From Gluconacetobacter diazotrophicus PA1 5 (lineage in GTDB: Bacteria > Pseudomonadota > Alphaproteobacteria > Acetobacterales > Acetobacteraceae), in contig NC_010125.1 of the NCBI RefSeq assembly GCF_000067045.1, forward strand, positions 3,760,001 through 3,824,000: a stretch of DNA of 64,000 bases, read 5' to 3'. Below, in pieces: positions 17,293-27,515 of the stretch (its first letter is position 1; each line of letters begins with the position of its first letter). The position numbers and the translations under genes were made by a program. The notes under the pieces were generated by a model. That model was not told the DNA's origin. It searched no databases and worked only from the letters and a program-made list of their open reading frames with translations.

Positions 17293-18175
17293 GAGCCTGT
17301 TTGGAAAGTCATGGATGAGCGTTTCTTCGGGTGAGATTGGCGCCCATGGCGACGAAGATCATGGCCTGTGAGACATCGATGCGACGCTCGTAATCGCGCA
17401 CGAGGCGTCGCCATCGGGTCATCCATCCGAAGGTTCGCTCCACGACCCAGCGCCGGGGGAGAACCTCAAAGCCTTTCGCTCCGTCCCTGCGACGGATCAC
17501 CTCGACGACGAAGTCCAGGTAGGCAGCCTTGTCCATCAACTGGAGCCGGTCATAGGCACCGTCCGCGAATAGATGCTTGACCCACGGCCAGCGCTTGCGG
17601 ATCGCGTCCAGGATCATCTGCGCTCCGGCGCTGTCGGAGATGTCCGCCGGCGTCAGGTTGACCATCAGCAGGCGTCCGTCCGTATCCACGGCGATATGCC
17701 GCTTGCGCCCGACAATCTTCTTTCCAGCGTCGTAACCTCTTGTTTTCGCGTGCGGCGCCTTGATGCTCTGGCTGTCGATCACTCCGGCCGAAGGGCTGGC
17801 TTCACGGCCCGAGCGCTCCCGGTCAAGCATCAGTTCCACATCATGAATGGTCTGGAACAGGAACCGCCGGGCCAATTCCCTGAACCAACCATAGACCGTA
17901 CGCCAATGCCCGAAATGGATCGGCAGCATTCGCCAGCCGCAGCCGGATCGAACCAGGTAACGAACCGCGTTGATCACCTCGCGGAATTCGATCTCGCGCG
18001 GACGCCCCGTGCGTCCCGGCTCGGGCATCAGTGGCGCGATGCGCGCCCATTCCTCCTCCGTCATATCAGACGGATAACGCTTCGTCTTGCGGGTAATCCT
18101 GGCCATGCGGCCTCTCTGCTCTGGCGTCCACATCCAGAGCTTGAATCACACTTCAGCGACTTTCCAAACAGGCTC
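17293..18175 (-). mobile_element. IS5-family (IS1031-like) element inserted in the NACHT gene
   Basis: 883 bp with inverted repeats GAGCCTGTTTGGAAAGTC and GACTTTCCAAACAGGCTC and a 3-bp TAA duplication (17290-17292 and 18176-18178). A TNA target is typical of the IS1031 group. Excision in silico restores the host frame exactly. Confidence 0.9.
17309..18106 (-). CDS. IS5-family transposase
   Basis: 265 residues from ATG 18106 (AGAGAGG upstream). The DUF4096-like N-terminus (YPSDMTEEEWARIAPLMPEP) is followed by a DDE core: VIDSQSIKAP, LFADGAYD and RWVVERTFGW. It shares its design with the transposase at 26386-27222 but is clearly a different subgroup. The frame is intact. Confidence 0.9.
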   Translation of the reverse strand: MARITRKTKRYPSDMTEEEWARIAPLMPEPGRTGRPREIEFREVINAVRYLVRSGCGWRMLPIHFGHWRTVYGWFRELARRFLFQTIHDVELMLDRERSGREASPSAGVIDSQSIKAPHAKTRGYDAGKKIVGRKRHIAVDTDGRLLMVNLTPADISDSAGAQMILDAIRKRWPWVKHLFADGAYDRLQLMDKAAYLDFVVEVIRRRDGAKGFEVLPRRWVVERTFGWMTRWRRLVRDYERRIDVSQAMIFVAMGANLTRRNAHP

Positions 18176-18961
18176 TAAGAGCCTTCTTCATACGTTCACG
18201 CCCGATGAACGTTTCCCGCCCTGCGAGAATGACCCGTCCTTGGCCGCGCGCTTCAACGACGAGCTCGTTTACCTGTGCCCACGCCAGATCATAGCCATTC
18301 GGGTCGCCCAGCTCGTCAAATCCATCGATCGCAAGGGTGATGAGACCATGCCGGACGAGGATTGGCACTTGGTCGTAGGTTACAGAAAGCCGCAACGTCT
18401 GAAGACTGAAAGCCATCAGATCGGTAATGTTTTGCAGCATCCTTCCACGACTTTCCACATGAAGAATAAGTGGACGCTGATCGCGGCGGAAGTTGACTGC
18501 TCGATTGTAGGAGAGTGAGCGGATCAGGCTTGTCTTGCCAATGCCCGCTGGTCCGTCAATCAGCAGGACAAGAGTGCGGGGCTCAGTTCCGTCGTCGCTA
18601 CCCGACGCGAGGGTATCGTCAATGAGGGCAACGCCGCCTTCTTCCTGGCTCTGCGCCAGCATCCCCGCAATCGGAATCGTATCCCCTGCGATACGTTCCT
18701 GGAGAAGGGTGCGCTGACTGTCGGCCCATTTTCCAAGGTTGGCCCAGCCCGACGAGGCCAGAAGTGCACGAAAGTTTGCGTGACGACGCTCGTTGGCCTC
18801 TATGTTCTCACGGACGCGCCCATCGGCTGCTACGGTAAGTGTTATAGGCTGACCGTCCCGAACAAGCCGGACCACAAGCGAGTCATCGACCTCGACCAAC
18901 TGCGGCGGAGAGGTACCAAGATCCGCGAACATTGAGAGGTCATTCAATAGGGCTTCGGGCG

Positions 18962-19612
18962 TCATGATGGCGTATACCTCAATTGATCAAGTTTGAGGAA
19001 CGGGGTATCGTTTCGGCTCCGAACAAGGATTACTTTTCCTCCTCGTCCTCCACGAATACCTTCGGCGACATACGTTGGCGGGACGAGGTCGTCATCCTCA
19101 CCGACGAGCATAAGCCAACGATCCGGCTCACGATGGGCAAGATCGACGAATTCGCTCGCAATCGCCGTATCGACCATCTTCTCCTCAATCTCATCTTTGT
19201 TGTTGATGTCTTTGCGCACAGTATTAGGGATATGACATCCTAGCCTAGGAAAATAACGAGCTGCAGTCGCCGATGACAATGCGTCACCGAAGTTCAGCAC
19301 AGAACGGATTACTACATTTGCCTGGCTCGAGAGGGATACAAAGTCTGCCGCCGCGAAAACTTCAGTCATTGCCTTTCGTCGGGGCGTTGCCTCGAAGCCC
19401 CGATACCATCCATGATAAAGTCTCAAAGTTACATCGAAGCGTGCGGTATTGTCGACGCCAGTAAGGACTCGGCCAATTGTGCGTCCAACATAACGAAGCG
19501 TATGGTAACCGAGGGCCACCGGCGACGCACCGGGGGCAGCACGCGCAGCGTGGATCTGCGAGTTCCAATCTATAAAAGCGGTGACGGTGGTGATCCGCAG
19601 GGACTGACTCAT
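18962..19612 (-). CDS. NYN-domain (PIN-like) nuclease, partner of the NACHT NTPase
   Basis: 216 residues. FIDWN (D15) at the first strand, EEKMVDTAIASEF (D148) and VGEDDDLVPP (171-179) followed by GGKVILVR give the acidic metal-binding triad and Rossmann-like order of NYN/PIN RNases. It is the first gene of a two-gene operon and its stop overlaps the NACHT start. An effector nuclease with a NACHT sensor suggests abortive-infection-type immunity; that is inference. Its base composition is far lower in GC than the chromosome. IS481 copy 2 sits 37 bp upstream and probably cut off the native promoter. Confidence 0.7.
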   Translation of the reverse strand: MSQSLRITTVTAFIDWNSQIHAARAAPGASPVALGYHTLRYVGRTIGRVLTGVDNTARFDVTLRLYHGWYRGFEATPRRKAMTEVFAAADFVSLSSQANVVIRSVLNFGDALSSATAARYFPRLGCHIPNTVRKDINNKDEIEEKMVDTAIASEFVDLAHREPDRWLMLVGEDDDLVPPTYVAEGIRGGRGGKVILVRSRNDTPFLKLDQLRYTPS

Positions 19613-19649
19613 AGGGAGAATTTAGCTCGGTTTTGGACCCATGGCTAGG

Positions 19650-20693
19650 TGTTTGGTCCCGGGATTTGGTGGTGCATTATTTTCACATGAGTGGAAGGAT
19701 GCGCTATGGGCCAGGTTCACCACGGAAGCGCCACGACGACAGCGGCAGTCCGTCGAGCGATACAACATAGTCAAGAGAGCCTGAGGGTTCTGGCGAAACG
19801 CTACGGGATCAACCCGAAGACGGTCGCCAAATGGAAGGGGCGGACCGATACGTCGGATCGACGCACCGGTCCGAAGGTCGCATCCTCAACCATCCTGTCG
19901 ACCGAAGAAGAAGCGATCGTTGTGGCCTTCCGTCGCCATACCCTGCTGCCTCTTGATGATTGCCTTTATGCGCTTCAGGCGACGATCCCGCATCTGACGC
20001 GATCTTCCCTGCACCGTTGTTTTCAGCGCCATGGGATCAGCCGCCTGCCCGAGACCGAAGGCGACAAACCAAGACGGTCGAAGTTCAAGAGTTATCCGAT
20101 CGGCTATTTTCACATCGACATTGCTGAAGTCCGCACTGAAATGGGGCGCCTTTATCTTCTGGTGGCGATCGACCGGACCTCGAAATTCGCTTTTGTCCAA
20201 TTGCACGAGAAAGCGACACGTCGCGTTGCCGGTGACTTCCTGCGTGCTCTGGCCGCTGCGGTTCCCTACCGCATCCATACCGTGCTGACCGATAACGGCA
20301 CGCATTTTACCGATCCGGCCGGCAATGGATGGACACCCGAAGACATCAAGGCCATGCGGGCGGATGGTGTCCTGTTCCGGTGCCACTCTTTTGAACTGGC
20401 CTGTGCTGATCTCGATATCGAGCATCGACTGACAAAGCCGCGACATCCCTGGACGAATGGCCAGGTCGAGAGGATGAACCGCACGATCAAGGACGCCACC
20501 GTCAAGCGCTTCTACTACGAAACACATGACCAGTTGCGTCAACACCTCGCCGACTTCGTTACCGCCTACAATTTCGCCCGCAGGCTCAAGACCCTGCGCG
20601 GCCTCACTCCATATGAATTCATTTGTCAGCAGTGGGAAAAAGAACCATCACGGTTCATACATAATCCGCACCACCAAATCCCGGGACAAAACA
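19650..20693 (+). mobile_element. IS481-family insertion sequence, copy 2
   Basis: 1044 bp, opposite orientation to copy 1, with a perfect 6-bp target duplication GCTAGG (19644-19649 and 20694-20699). The right end reads GGGACAAAACA, one base different from copy 1. Copies 1 and 2 bracket the NYN-NACHT operon like a composite transposon, but the outer flanks do not match. Confidence 0.9.
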
Positions 20694-20698
20694 GCTAG
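19706..20698 (+). CDS. IS481-family transposase (copy 2)
   Basis: 330 residues, identical to copy 1 apart from one Lys-to-Arg change (KPRRSKF) and the last residues (IPGQNS). The stop TAG is provided by the GCTAGG target duplication. All DDE motifs are present, so the enzyme should be functional. Confidence 0.9.
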   Translation: MGQVHHGSATTTAAVRRAIQHSQESLRVLAKRYGINPKTVAKWKGRTDTSDRRTGPKVASSTILSTEEEAIVVAFRRHTLLPLDDCLYALQATIPHLTRSSLHRCFQRHGISRLPETEGDKPRRSKFKSYPIGYFHIDIAEVRTEMGRLYLLVAIDRTSKFAFVQLHEKATRRVAGDFLRALAAAVPYRIHTVLTDNGTHFTDPAGNGWTPEDIKAMRADGVLFRCHSFELACADLDIEHRLTKPRHPWTNGQVERMNRTIKDATVKRFYYETHDQLRQHLADFVTAYNFARRLKTLRGLTPYEFICQQWEKEPSRFIHNPHHQIPGQNS

Positions 20699-20699
20699 G

Positions 20700-21008
20700 G
20701 AGGCGGTCGGGAACGGTTAACTGCTGAAGGCCCGTTACAGAAAGTGAAAATGCTCCCTATAATGCTCGTGACCGGCAGCTTTTCTGCTTCAATTCTCGAC
20801 AGCGACCAAGCTGGTATCGACCTCAAGCTGAAAAGCGGATGTACAGCTGATGTACAGCTTATGTCGGCTTTCGGGCGACCGGTGCATGGGCCTGAATGGC
20901 CGACATGAGGCGAAAGCGGCCCGGTTGACCAATGCGGAAAAACTGATCGACAGTCCGGGGTTGAGGAATGGACTTTTCGGCATCAGGCATCAGGCATCAG
21001 TAAAATGA
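20700..21008. other. Gap with remnants and a triple 7-bp repeat
   Basis: No convincing gene is seen. The stretch contains a near-duplicate GATGTACAGCT (about 20839-20860) and three tandem GGCATCA units (20979-20999) just before the metallophosphoesterase stop. It may be a remnant of an earlier integration; nothing identifies it. Confidence 0.4.
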
Positions 21009-22121
21009 TTACTCCGAGCGCAGGGAAAAACGGGTGATTTCGGAGGGCTTTCCTAGCCGGAGTGCGAAGCCGGGCCATAGGCCGGTGCCGTTGCTGACGT
21101 AGAGGGTCATGGTGCCGAGGGTGTAGCGGCCGGAGACGAAGCCGTTGTTGCCGCGTGCGACGAGGCGGTCGAGGCCCGGGATCATGCCGCCGTGCGTGTG
21201 GCCCGACAGTTGAAGGGCGATGCCGCGTTCGGCGGTGGATCGCGCGTGGCGGGGTTGATGATCGAGCAGCACGACCGGGGCGCCCGGGGGGCTGCCTTCG
21301 AGCGCCGCGTCGAGGTTCGGGCCGGCATGGCCGTGTCCGGGGGCGGACAGGTCGGTCACGCCGGCGACGACCAGGTGTGTGGTTTCACGTGTGACAACGG
21401 CGTGGGTGTTTGCCAGCATGCGCAGGCCCAGATCCGACAGATGGCGCATCCAGTCGGCATAGTCGAAAAAATATTCATGATTGCCGGGGACCGCGAACAC
21501 GCCGTCCGGGGCGTGCAATCCTTGCAGCGGCGCGATGTCGGTGCGGCGCATGGCCACCGAGCCGTCGATGAAATCGCCCGTCACCACGATCAGGTCCGCC
21601 GCGGCGGCGTTGGCCCGTGTCACCACCGCCTGGCTCCAGGCCGTGGGGAAAAGTTTGCTGACATGCAGGTCGCTCAACTGGAGCAGTCGATAGCCTTCGA
21701 ATGATGGCGGCAGGCCCGCGATCGTGACCGTCACGTCCCTGATCGGGGGGACGCGTACCGCATTGGCGACGCCGATTGCGGCGAGCAGGCCGGCCAGGCC
21801 GCCGGCCGCTTCGCGCGCCGCATCGGGAATAGGGACCAGTCGCCATCGCGCCAGCGCCGTGGCCAGGGCGCCGAGATCGAGCGCGATCTGGAACAGGGCC
21901 AGGAACAGGATGGCCCCGAAGGCCCAGTTGAACGCGATGACGAGGGGACGGGGGAATTCGGGCGCGAACACGGAGCCCGAGGAAAGCCGGGACCAGAAAT
22001 GATATTGGGACGCCACGAGCAGCAGAATGGCCGCCGGCACTTTCAGCCATAGCGGAAGCGTCAGCGGCAACAGCCAGTTCAGGATGACGATCAGGCAGGG
22101 GAGAGCGAAGATAAGGCGCAC
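21009..22121 (-). CDS. Membrane-anchored calcineurin-like metallophosphoesterase (YaeI/YkuE type)
   Basis: 370 residues. Three or four N-terminal membrane helices (to about residue 120) precede a metallophosphoesterase domain with DLH (151-153), GDFID (182-186), GNHE (213-216) and GHTHGG (307-312), the complete two-metal site. YaeI/YkuE relatives hydrolyse phosphodiester bonds at the membrane, and some act on lipid A precursors; the substrate here is not known. The gene stands alone on its strand. Confidence 0.8.
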   Translation of the reverse strand: MRLIFALPCLIVILNWLLPLTLPLWLKVPAAILLLVASQYHFWSRLSSGSVFAPEFPRPLVIAFNWAFGAILFLALFQIALDLGALATALARWRLVPIPDAAREAAGGLAGLLAAIGVANAVRVPPIRDVTVTIAGLPPSFEGYRLLQLSDLHVSKLFPTAWSQAVVTRANAAAADLIVVTGDFIDGSVAMRRTDIAPLQGLHAPDGVFAVPGNHEYFFDYADWMRHLSDLGLRMLANTHAVVTRETTHLVVAGVTDLSAPGHGHAGPNLDAALEGSPPGAPVVLLDHQPRHARSTAERGIALQLSGHTHGGMIPGLDRLVARGNNGFVSGRYTLGTMTLYVSNGTGLWPGFALRLGKPSEITRFSLRSE

Positions 22122-22141
22122 CGTCGTCAGGCTCCTTAAAA

Positions 22142-22180
22142 GGCTGTTTCAAAAATCCTGATGCTGCGCGAGAGCGGCCC
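22142..22180. repeat. One-ended copy of the GGCTGTTTCAAAA element
   Basis: 39 bases match 35 of 39 with the left end of the small inverted-repeat element at 38707-38790. No right terminal repeat is recognisable, so this is a decayed copy between the phosphoesterase and the GGDEF-EAL gene. Confidence 0.55.
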
Positions 22181-22213
22181 TGCCTTTCCTGATACGCGGT
22201 ATTCCGGCCGCTG

Positions 22214-25200
22214 TCAGGCGCGGCCGCCTCTGTCGCCCTGGGCGTTGGTCACGCGGTCCGCCAGCCATTCCCGCAGGTCCCGCGCCGTTTCCTCGGTCAC
22301 GGGGCCGGCGGACAGGATGCTGTACCATCGCACGGCATCGCGGTCGTCCCGGCCGCGCCCTTCCAGCCACCGCGTCAGCGGCCCGTCCTTCAGGTGGAAC
22401 CCTTCCGCTGGCGGATGGCCGCGCGTGGCCGCCCACAGATAGGCCAGCGCGCCGAGGTCGCTGTGAATCCTGCCGTCTTCCTCCTTCCGATCCTGGTCCG
22501 AACGGGTGCGGTACCAGTCCAGGAAATCATCCGCCGGCATCGGCCGGGCGATGCCGAATCCCTGCCCGTAGCGGCAGCCCAGATGGCGCATGGCCTCGAT
22601 CATGTCGGCGTCTTCCAGGCCTTCCATCACCACCTGGCTGCGCAGGTCGTGGCCCATTTCCCGCAGCGAGCGGATGACGCTGAAGATCTGCAGGGGCACG
22701 TCGCGGATATGGCGCAGCAGGCCGCGATCCACCTTGATGCAGTCGAAAGGCGTCGCGGACAGCCGCAGCAGGTTGCTGTGGCCCGCCCCGAGATCGTCGA
22801 TGGCCATCTGCACGCCCATCGCACGGAAATCCCGCAGCACCGTCCCCTGCCTGTCGGAATCGAGGGCCTGGTTTTCCAGGACTTCCAGCGTCAGCCGGCT
22901 GGGCGCGATGTTGTAGCGGTCCAGCATGTCGCCGACCATGCGCAGGATGTTGGCGTTCGACAGGCAGGAGGGCGGCATGTTGACCGACAGTTCGGTGGAC
23001 ATGCCCCTTCCGTCCCACGACTGCAGCCATGCCAGGCCCTGTTCGAGCCCGATCTGGAACAGCCGGTCCAGTTCGTCATGCCCCAGCAGCGTCAGGAAGG
23101 TCGCCGGAGGAAGGATCGTGCCGTCGGCGTCCTTCAGCCTGGCCAGCGCCTCGACCTTCAGCAGCCGGCCCGTGCGCAGGTCGATGACGGGCTGCATGAA
23201 CATATGCAGGCCCCCCGAGAACAGGCGTTCGCGCAGGTGGGACGACCGCTCGGCGGACATGCCCTGCCCGTCCCGCCACAGTCTTTCCCATTTTTCCTGC
23301 AATCCAATGGCGAACTTCCGCATCTCGGTCGATTCGAACTGGTTGGGGCAGGCGCCGAACAGGGTCAGCACCAGCGCCGTCGTCCCGTCCTGGCGCCGGA
23401 CGGGCACGCTCATGGCCGAATGAATCCGCAGATCGGCCATCAGCGTGTGCCACGGCGCCATGGCGTCATCCAGTTCGATGGACGGACAGGTCTGCCGTTC
23501 GCCCGTGCGCCAGGCCCGGGCGCCGATGAAGCTGCCCTGGTGCGACCCGGGGTGCGCCCCATGGTGCGCCCCATGATGCGACCGGGCGATCACCGGCCGC
23601 GCGTCGCCGCGCAGCAGCGCCTCGTCCAGTGCGGGGGCGCACGGCCCGGCGATGGATTGCGCGACCAGTTCCCCGGCCGCGTTGGGGCGGACCAGAAAGG
23701 CCGCCTGGATACCGGGCAGCCTGGCCAGGGCGGCCAGCGCGTCGGCGCTGACCTGGCCCCACGCGCCGCCGGCCCCCTCGTCGGACAGGGACGCGGCATA
23801 GGCCTTGTGCACGCCCGTCCCGATCAGGCGCCGCATCCTGCGGTCGTCCCGATAGCGGGCCTCGACGATCTGCTGCACCAGGTAGCGGTCGTCGCCGCTG
23901 ACGCCGCCGGCCTCCATCTCCGCCAGCAGCAGGCGCAGATAGCCGCTCTGCTCGGCGACGAACACGACCGGATCGACGCCGAACAGCGTATACATCGTGC
24001 CCAGCGTGCGCGCGGCCGCCAGCACGTCCTTCCGGCCCGTCGTGGGGGCGACCAGGAATTCCAGATGCTTCGCCTCGCGGTCGTTCAGGCGCTCGTGCTG
24101 TTCCTGCGTCAGATTGGCCAGCACCGGCGCGCCGCCGCTCTTCTTCCAGATCGCCGGGATCGCGGCCATGCGAACGCTGTCCGCGATCCGCGCGGCGGCC
24201 CTGGCCGCCCGGCCCAGCAGGTCCGCGGCCTTCGTCCCGTAAGGCGCGATCGGGAACAGGTCCGCGGCGGCGTCGTCTTCAAGATCCAGCGCCTCGTCGA
24301 GGCCGGCCGCGAAATGCCAGTTGGCCTCGCGCTTGTTCGGGTTCTGCTTGGCCCTGTACATCGCGTTGTCGGCCCGGCGCAGCAATGCCTCCGCCCTGTC
24401 GCCGTCCTGCGGAAAGAGCGCGACCCCCATGGTGAGGCCCACCTTGGCGGTCTTCCCGTCGTCCAGGACGAACGGCTCCGCCACGACCGAGGCCAGGCTG
24501 TCCAGCGCCGCCGCGGCCTGTTCGTTCGCCGTGGCCGCGTCGAGGTTTTCCAGGACGACCACGAACTCGTCGCCCCCCAGCCGGGCGACATAGCCGGTCT
24601 CGCGCAGGGCCTCCCACAGCCTCCGGCTGAGTTCGGCCAGCACCTTGTCCCCGGCCGCGTGGCCGTAGGTATCGTTGACGGCCTTGAAGCCGTCCAGGTC
24701 CATCAGCCCGATCGCCATGGACATGCCGCGCTCGGTGGCCCGTTCCTGCGCCTTGGGCAGGTATTCCTCCAGCGCCAGCCGGTTGGGCAGCGCGGTCAGC
24801 GCGTCGCGCCGGGCGAGCCGGGCTTCCTCGTGCCGCAGTTTTTCCAGGTTGCGGCTGGTGTCCAGCCGGTCCAGGCTCTGGCCCATCAGGTCCGCCACCC
24901 GCCGGCACAGCGTGATGCTCTTGTCGTCGAAGCCGCCGATCCGCTGCGTCGTGAAGGCCAGGACGGCCCAGATCTGGCCGCCCCGCAGCACCGGGACCGA
25001 CAGCACGCCGCGCCATCGGTAGTCCGCGATCTGCCAGTAGCCCTGGACCGCGGCAAGGTCGGTCGCCGGATCGTTCGTATAGACCAGGTCCTCCTCCCGC
25101 CAGGACCGGACCGTCATCGGCAGGGTGTCGGCGTCCATATCGATTTGCCATTTCAGCCGGTGATGACGTCCCCGCCCTTGCCCGCATGGGCCCGCACGCG

Positions 25201-26310
25201 TATCCGGCCGGACAGGTCGGGCTGCGCCAGCCAGACGGCGTTGAACAGCGTGCCGTCGACCAGCGTGTCGCATACGGCGCGGCATTTTTCGGCCTCGTCC
25301 TCGGCGGCGAGCATGGCGGACACGGCGTTGATCAGCGCGCGATACAGGCGTTGCGTCTCCTCGCGCGCGGTCACGTTCTCGATGGTCCAGACCGAATCCG
25401 TGCCCGGCGGGTCGTCCAGCATCACGGCGGACAGGTCGGCGATCACGTCCTGCCCGTCCGGCCCGGGCAGATGCACGCCGGACAGCCTGGCCTGGCCGGT
25501 GTCGCGCAGTTGCGCCTGCGCCCGCTCCAGTTGCGGACCATGGGTCCTGTCGGCCAGGATCGCGTCCGCCGGGGCGTTGTGCAGGTCGTTCGGCGTGCAG
25601 CCCACCAGGGCGGCGGCGAAGGCGTTCGCACGGTGGATGCGCGTGTCGCGCAGCAGCACGATCCCCACCTGCGACCGGTCGATCTGGGCCGCGCGCGACC
25701 GCAGTTCGTCCTGTGTCCTGAGTGCGCGCGACAGGCCGGCCACCGCGTCCAGCAGGATCGTCCTGACCGCGGGATCGAACGTATCGTCCTGCGCGTCATA
25801 GACGCCGAACACGGCCCAGACCCTGCCGGCGCGCCAGAGCGGCAGCGCCGCGCAGGACCGCACGTCCAGCTTGCGCATCCGGGCCTGCCAGGGCCGCAGA
25901 TCGTCCTCCTGCGCGATATCGGCACAGAAGACCGGTTGCCTGTCATGCCAGGCGCGCCCGACATGGCCGTGACGCGCCGGCATGTCGGGGCTGGCCGAGA
26001 AAGCGGGATCGTGCAGTTGCGGAACCGGCCCGCTATACGCCAGCGGATGGAAATCCCCCCCGGCGTCCGGCCGGGCGACGAAGGCGGCCCGCAGGCGCGC
26101 GGTCCGGGTCGCGGCCTCGCATGCCGCGTGCAGCAGGGCGGTTTCGTCCATGGCGGGATCGAACGCCATGCCGACGCGTGCCAGGAAGGCGTTGAAGCCG
26201 TTCAGCCGCTCCAGCCGTTGCAACCGCTTGCGCTGCCCGTTGTCCCGCGCGCCTTCCGCCAGCGTGGCAAGGTGGCGCGAAGCGGGTAGCAGGGGACGCG
26301 GCACACGCAT
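22214..26310 (-). pseudogene. Multidomain GAF-PAS-GAF-GGDEF-EAL c-di-GMP protein, frameshifted
   Basis: From ATG 26310 to 25153 it reads a GAF domain, a PAS domain and the start of a second GAF, ending HAGKGGDVITG then TGA. In a second frame the protein continues LKWQIDMDADTLPM through the rest of that GAF, a GGDEF domain with motif GGDEF (RLGGDEFVVV), a globin-like helical region, another GAF-like part and an EAL-type domain (KVEALARLK, with DDLGAGHSN). Restoring one G in 'ACCGGCTGA' near 25158 gives a single protein of about 1,365 residues. Proteins of this layout make or degrade c-di-GMP, which controls cellulose synthesis and motility. An IS5-type element abuts the start codon, so the gene is doubly damaged. 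Confidence 0.75.
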
Positions 26311-26312
26311 CA

Positions 26313-27242
26313 GAGCCCGATCCGAAAGTTTTTGAACAATACCAGCCTGTTGTGATTCATCCGTCTTTGCGAAGAGATGGAGTGAATGGTGACATGGACT
26401 GGTATTGCCCGACGTGAACATAGCCGGGAAGGGTTGCGATATCCATCGGATATGACGGACGGGGAGTGGGCTTTGATCATGCCATTTGTACCCCCGGCGA
26501 AACGGGGCGGTCGCCCCCGCACTACGGATATGCGCGAGGTGGTCAACGCGATGCTCTACATAGCCTCGGCCGGGTGTGCGTGGCGCCTGCTGCCGAAATG
26601 CTTTCCGCCGGTCTCGACCGTCAGGCGCTATTTTTACGCCTGGCGTGGTGCCGGAGTGTTCGAAGTCATGAATACGGTGCTGGTCATGAGCCTGCGCGAG
26701 ATCGAGGGGCGTGAAGCCTCTCCGAGCGCGGGCGTGATTGACAGCCAGTCGGTGAAAACCACGGAAAGTGGCGGGCTTTCGGGCTATGACGCGGGGAAGA
26801 AGGTCAAGGGCCGCAAGCGCCATATTGTGACGGATACCTGCGGCTTCCTGATCTTTCTCCTCGTTCATGCCGCCGACATCCAGGACCGTGATGGGGCTGT
26901 TGATGTCCTGGCAGCGATACGCAGGCGCTTTCCCTGGCTGCGCCACATCTTCGCTGATGGCGGCTATGCTGGCGACAAATTGCGATCCGCGCTCGCCTCC
27001 ATGGGAAAATGGACCCTTGAAATCATCAGGCGGTCCGATACGGCGAAGGGCTTTCAGATCCTGCCGCGCCGCTGGGTGGTTGAACGGACATTCGCATGGC
27101 TGGGACGGTGCAGGCGGCTCGCCAAAGACTGGGAACAATCCATTGCTTCCTCAACCGCATGGACATTGATCGCCTCGATCCGAATGCTCACACGACGGAC
27201 AGCAAGGCATTGTCACGGTTGAAGAACTTTCGGATCGGGCTC
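26313..27242 (+). mobile_element. IS5-family (IS1031-like) element at the start of the GGDEF-EAL gene
   Basis: 930 bp with inverted repeats GAGCCCGATCCGAAAGTT and AACTTTCGGATCGGGCTC and a 3-bp TCA duplication (26310-26312 and 27243-27245). It separates the c-di-GMP gene from its upstream region, which has a TATAAT-like box on the minus strand near 27289-27294. Confidence 0.9.
26386..27222 (+). CDS. IS5-family transposase
   Basis: 278 residues from ATG 26386 with GGAG upstream. YPSDMTDGEWALIMPFVPP at the N-terminus, then the DDE core: VIDSQSVKTTES, IFADGGYAGD and RWVVERTFAWLGR. The frame is complete, so the element is probably active. Confidence 0.9.
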   Translation: MVTWTGIARREHSREGLRYPSDMTDGEWALIMPFVPPAKRGGRPRTTDMREVVNAMLYIASAGCAWRLLPKCFPPVSTVRRYFYAWRGAGVFEVMNTVLVMSLREIEGREASPSAGVIDSQSVKTTESGGLSGYDAGKKVKGRKRHIVTDTCGFLIFLLVHAADIQDRDGAVDVLAAIRRRFPWLRHIFADGGYAGDKLRSALASMGKWTLEIIRRSDTAKGFQILPRRWVVERTFAWLGRCRRLAKDWEQSIASSTAWTLIASIRMLTRRTARHCHG

Positions 27243-27515
27243 TCAGGTCGTTCCAGTCTTCAAGAAAAAATTAAATATATTGCTTATTATACTGGAAAGC
27301 GGGCCCCGTTCCAGATTGATATCTGTGATATTTCTGGCTGGTTCAATACAGTGGGCCGAAGCCCGATCCGGGCGATTTTCCGCATGGTTCAGCGAATGCG
27401 GGCCATGGCCGGCCGGGCGTGCGGGCACGGAATTGTTATTTCGTCATTTCGGGGGGAGAACTATCGCGCCGGCGGCGTGGCTGCATCTGTCGGGTCGCAT
27501 GCGGGCCCGGCACCT

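Larger units (their letters stand above)
15860..18965 (-). pseudogene. NACHT/STAND-type NTPase, interrupted by an IS5-family element
   Basis: The N-terminal part (18965 to 18176) has Walker A GPAGIGKTS (138-146), a NACHT-type Walker B LITLAIDGFDEL (208-219) and an arginine-finger-like AGRETF. Removing the IS and one TAA duplication joins it in frame to KALTALDETVDQLEAYTLRP and the helical C-terminal region ending at 15860, restoring about 739 residues. NACHT proteins are signal-sensing ATPases used in innate immunity, including bacterial anti-phage defence. Its ATG overlaps the stop of the NYN nuclease gene (ATGA). The insertion separates the ATPase core from the likely sensor half, so the system should be inactive here. 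Confidence 0.75.

Noticed and set aside
14786-20693. The two IS481 copies and the enclosed genes as one recently inserted composite transposon
   Set aside because: The outer 6-bp flanks (ACTATT and GCTAGG) do not match, and copy 2 has its own perfect duplication.
20789-20983. 64-codon minus-strand frame in the gap after IS481 copy 2
   Set aside because: No ribosome site, no recognisable motif and compositionally poor; I treat it as non-coding remnant.
20979-20999. CRISPR-like repeat
   Set aside because: Only three contiguous 7-bp GGCATCA units without spacers.
22394-25801. An 1,135-codon plus-strand frame
   Set aside because: It is antisense to the GGDEF-EAL gene, with low-complexity Arg/Gln/Gly composition typical of shadow frames in GC-rich DNA.
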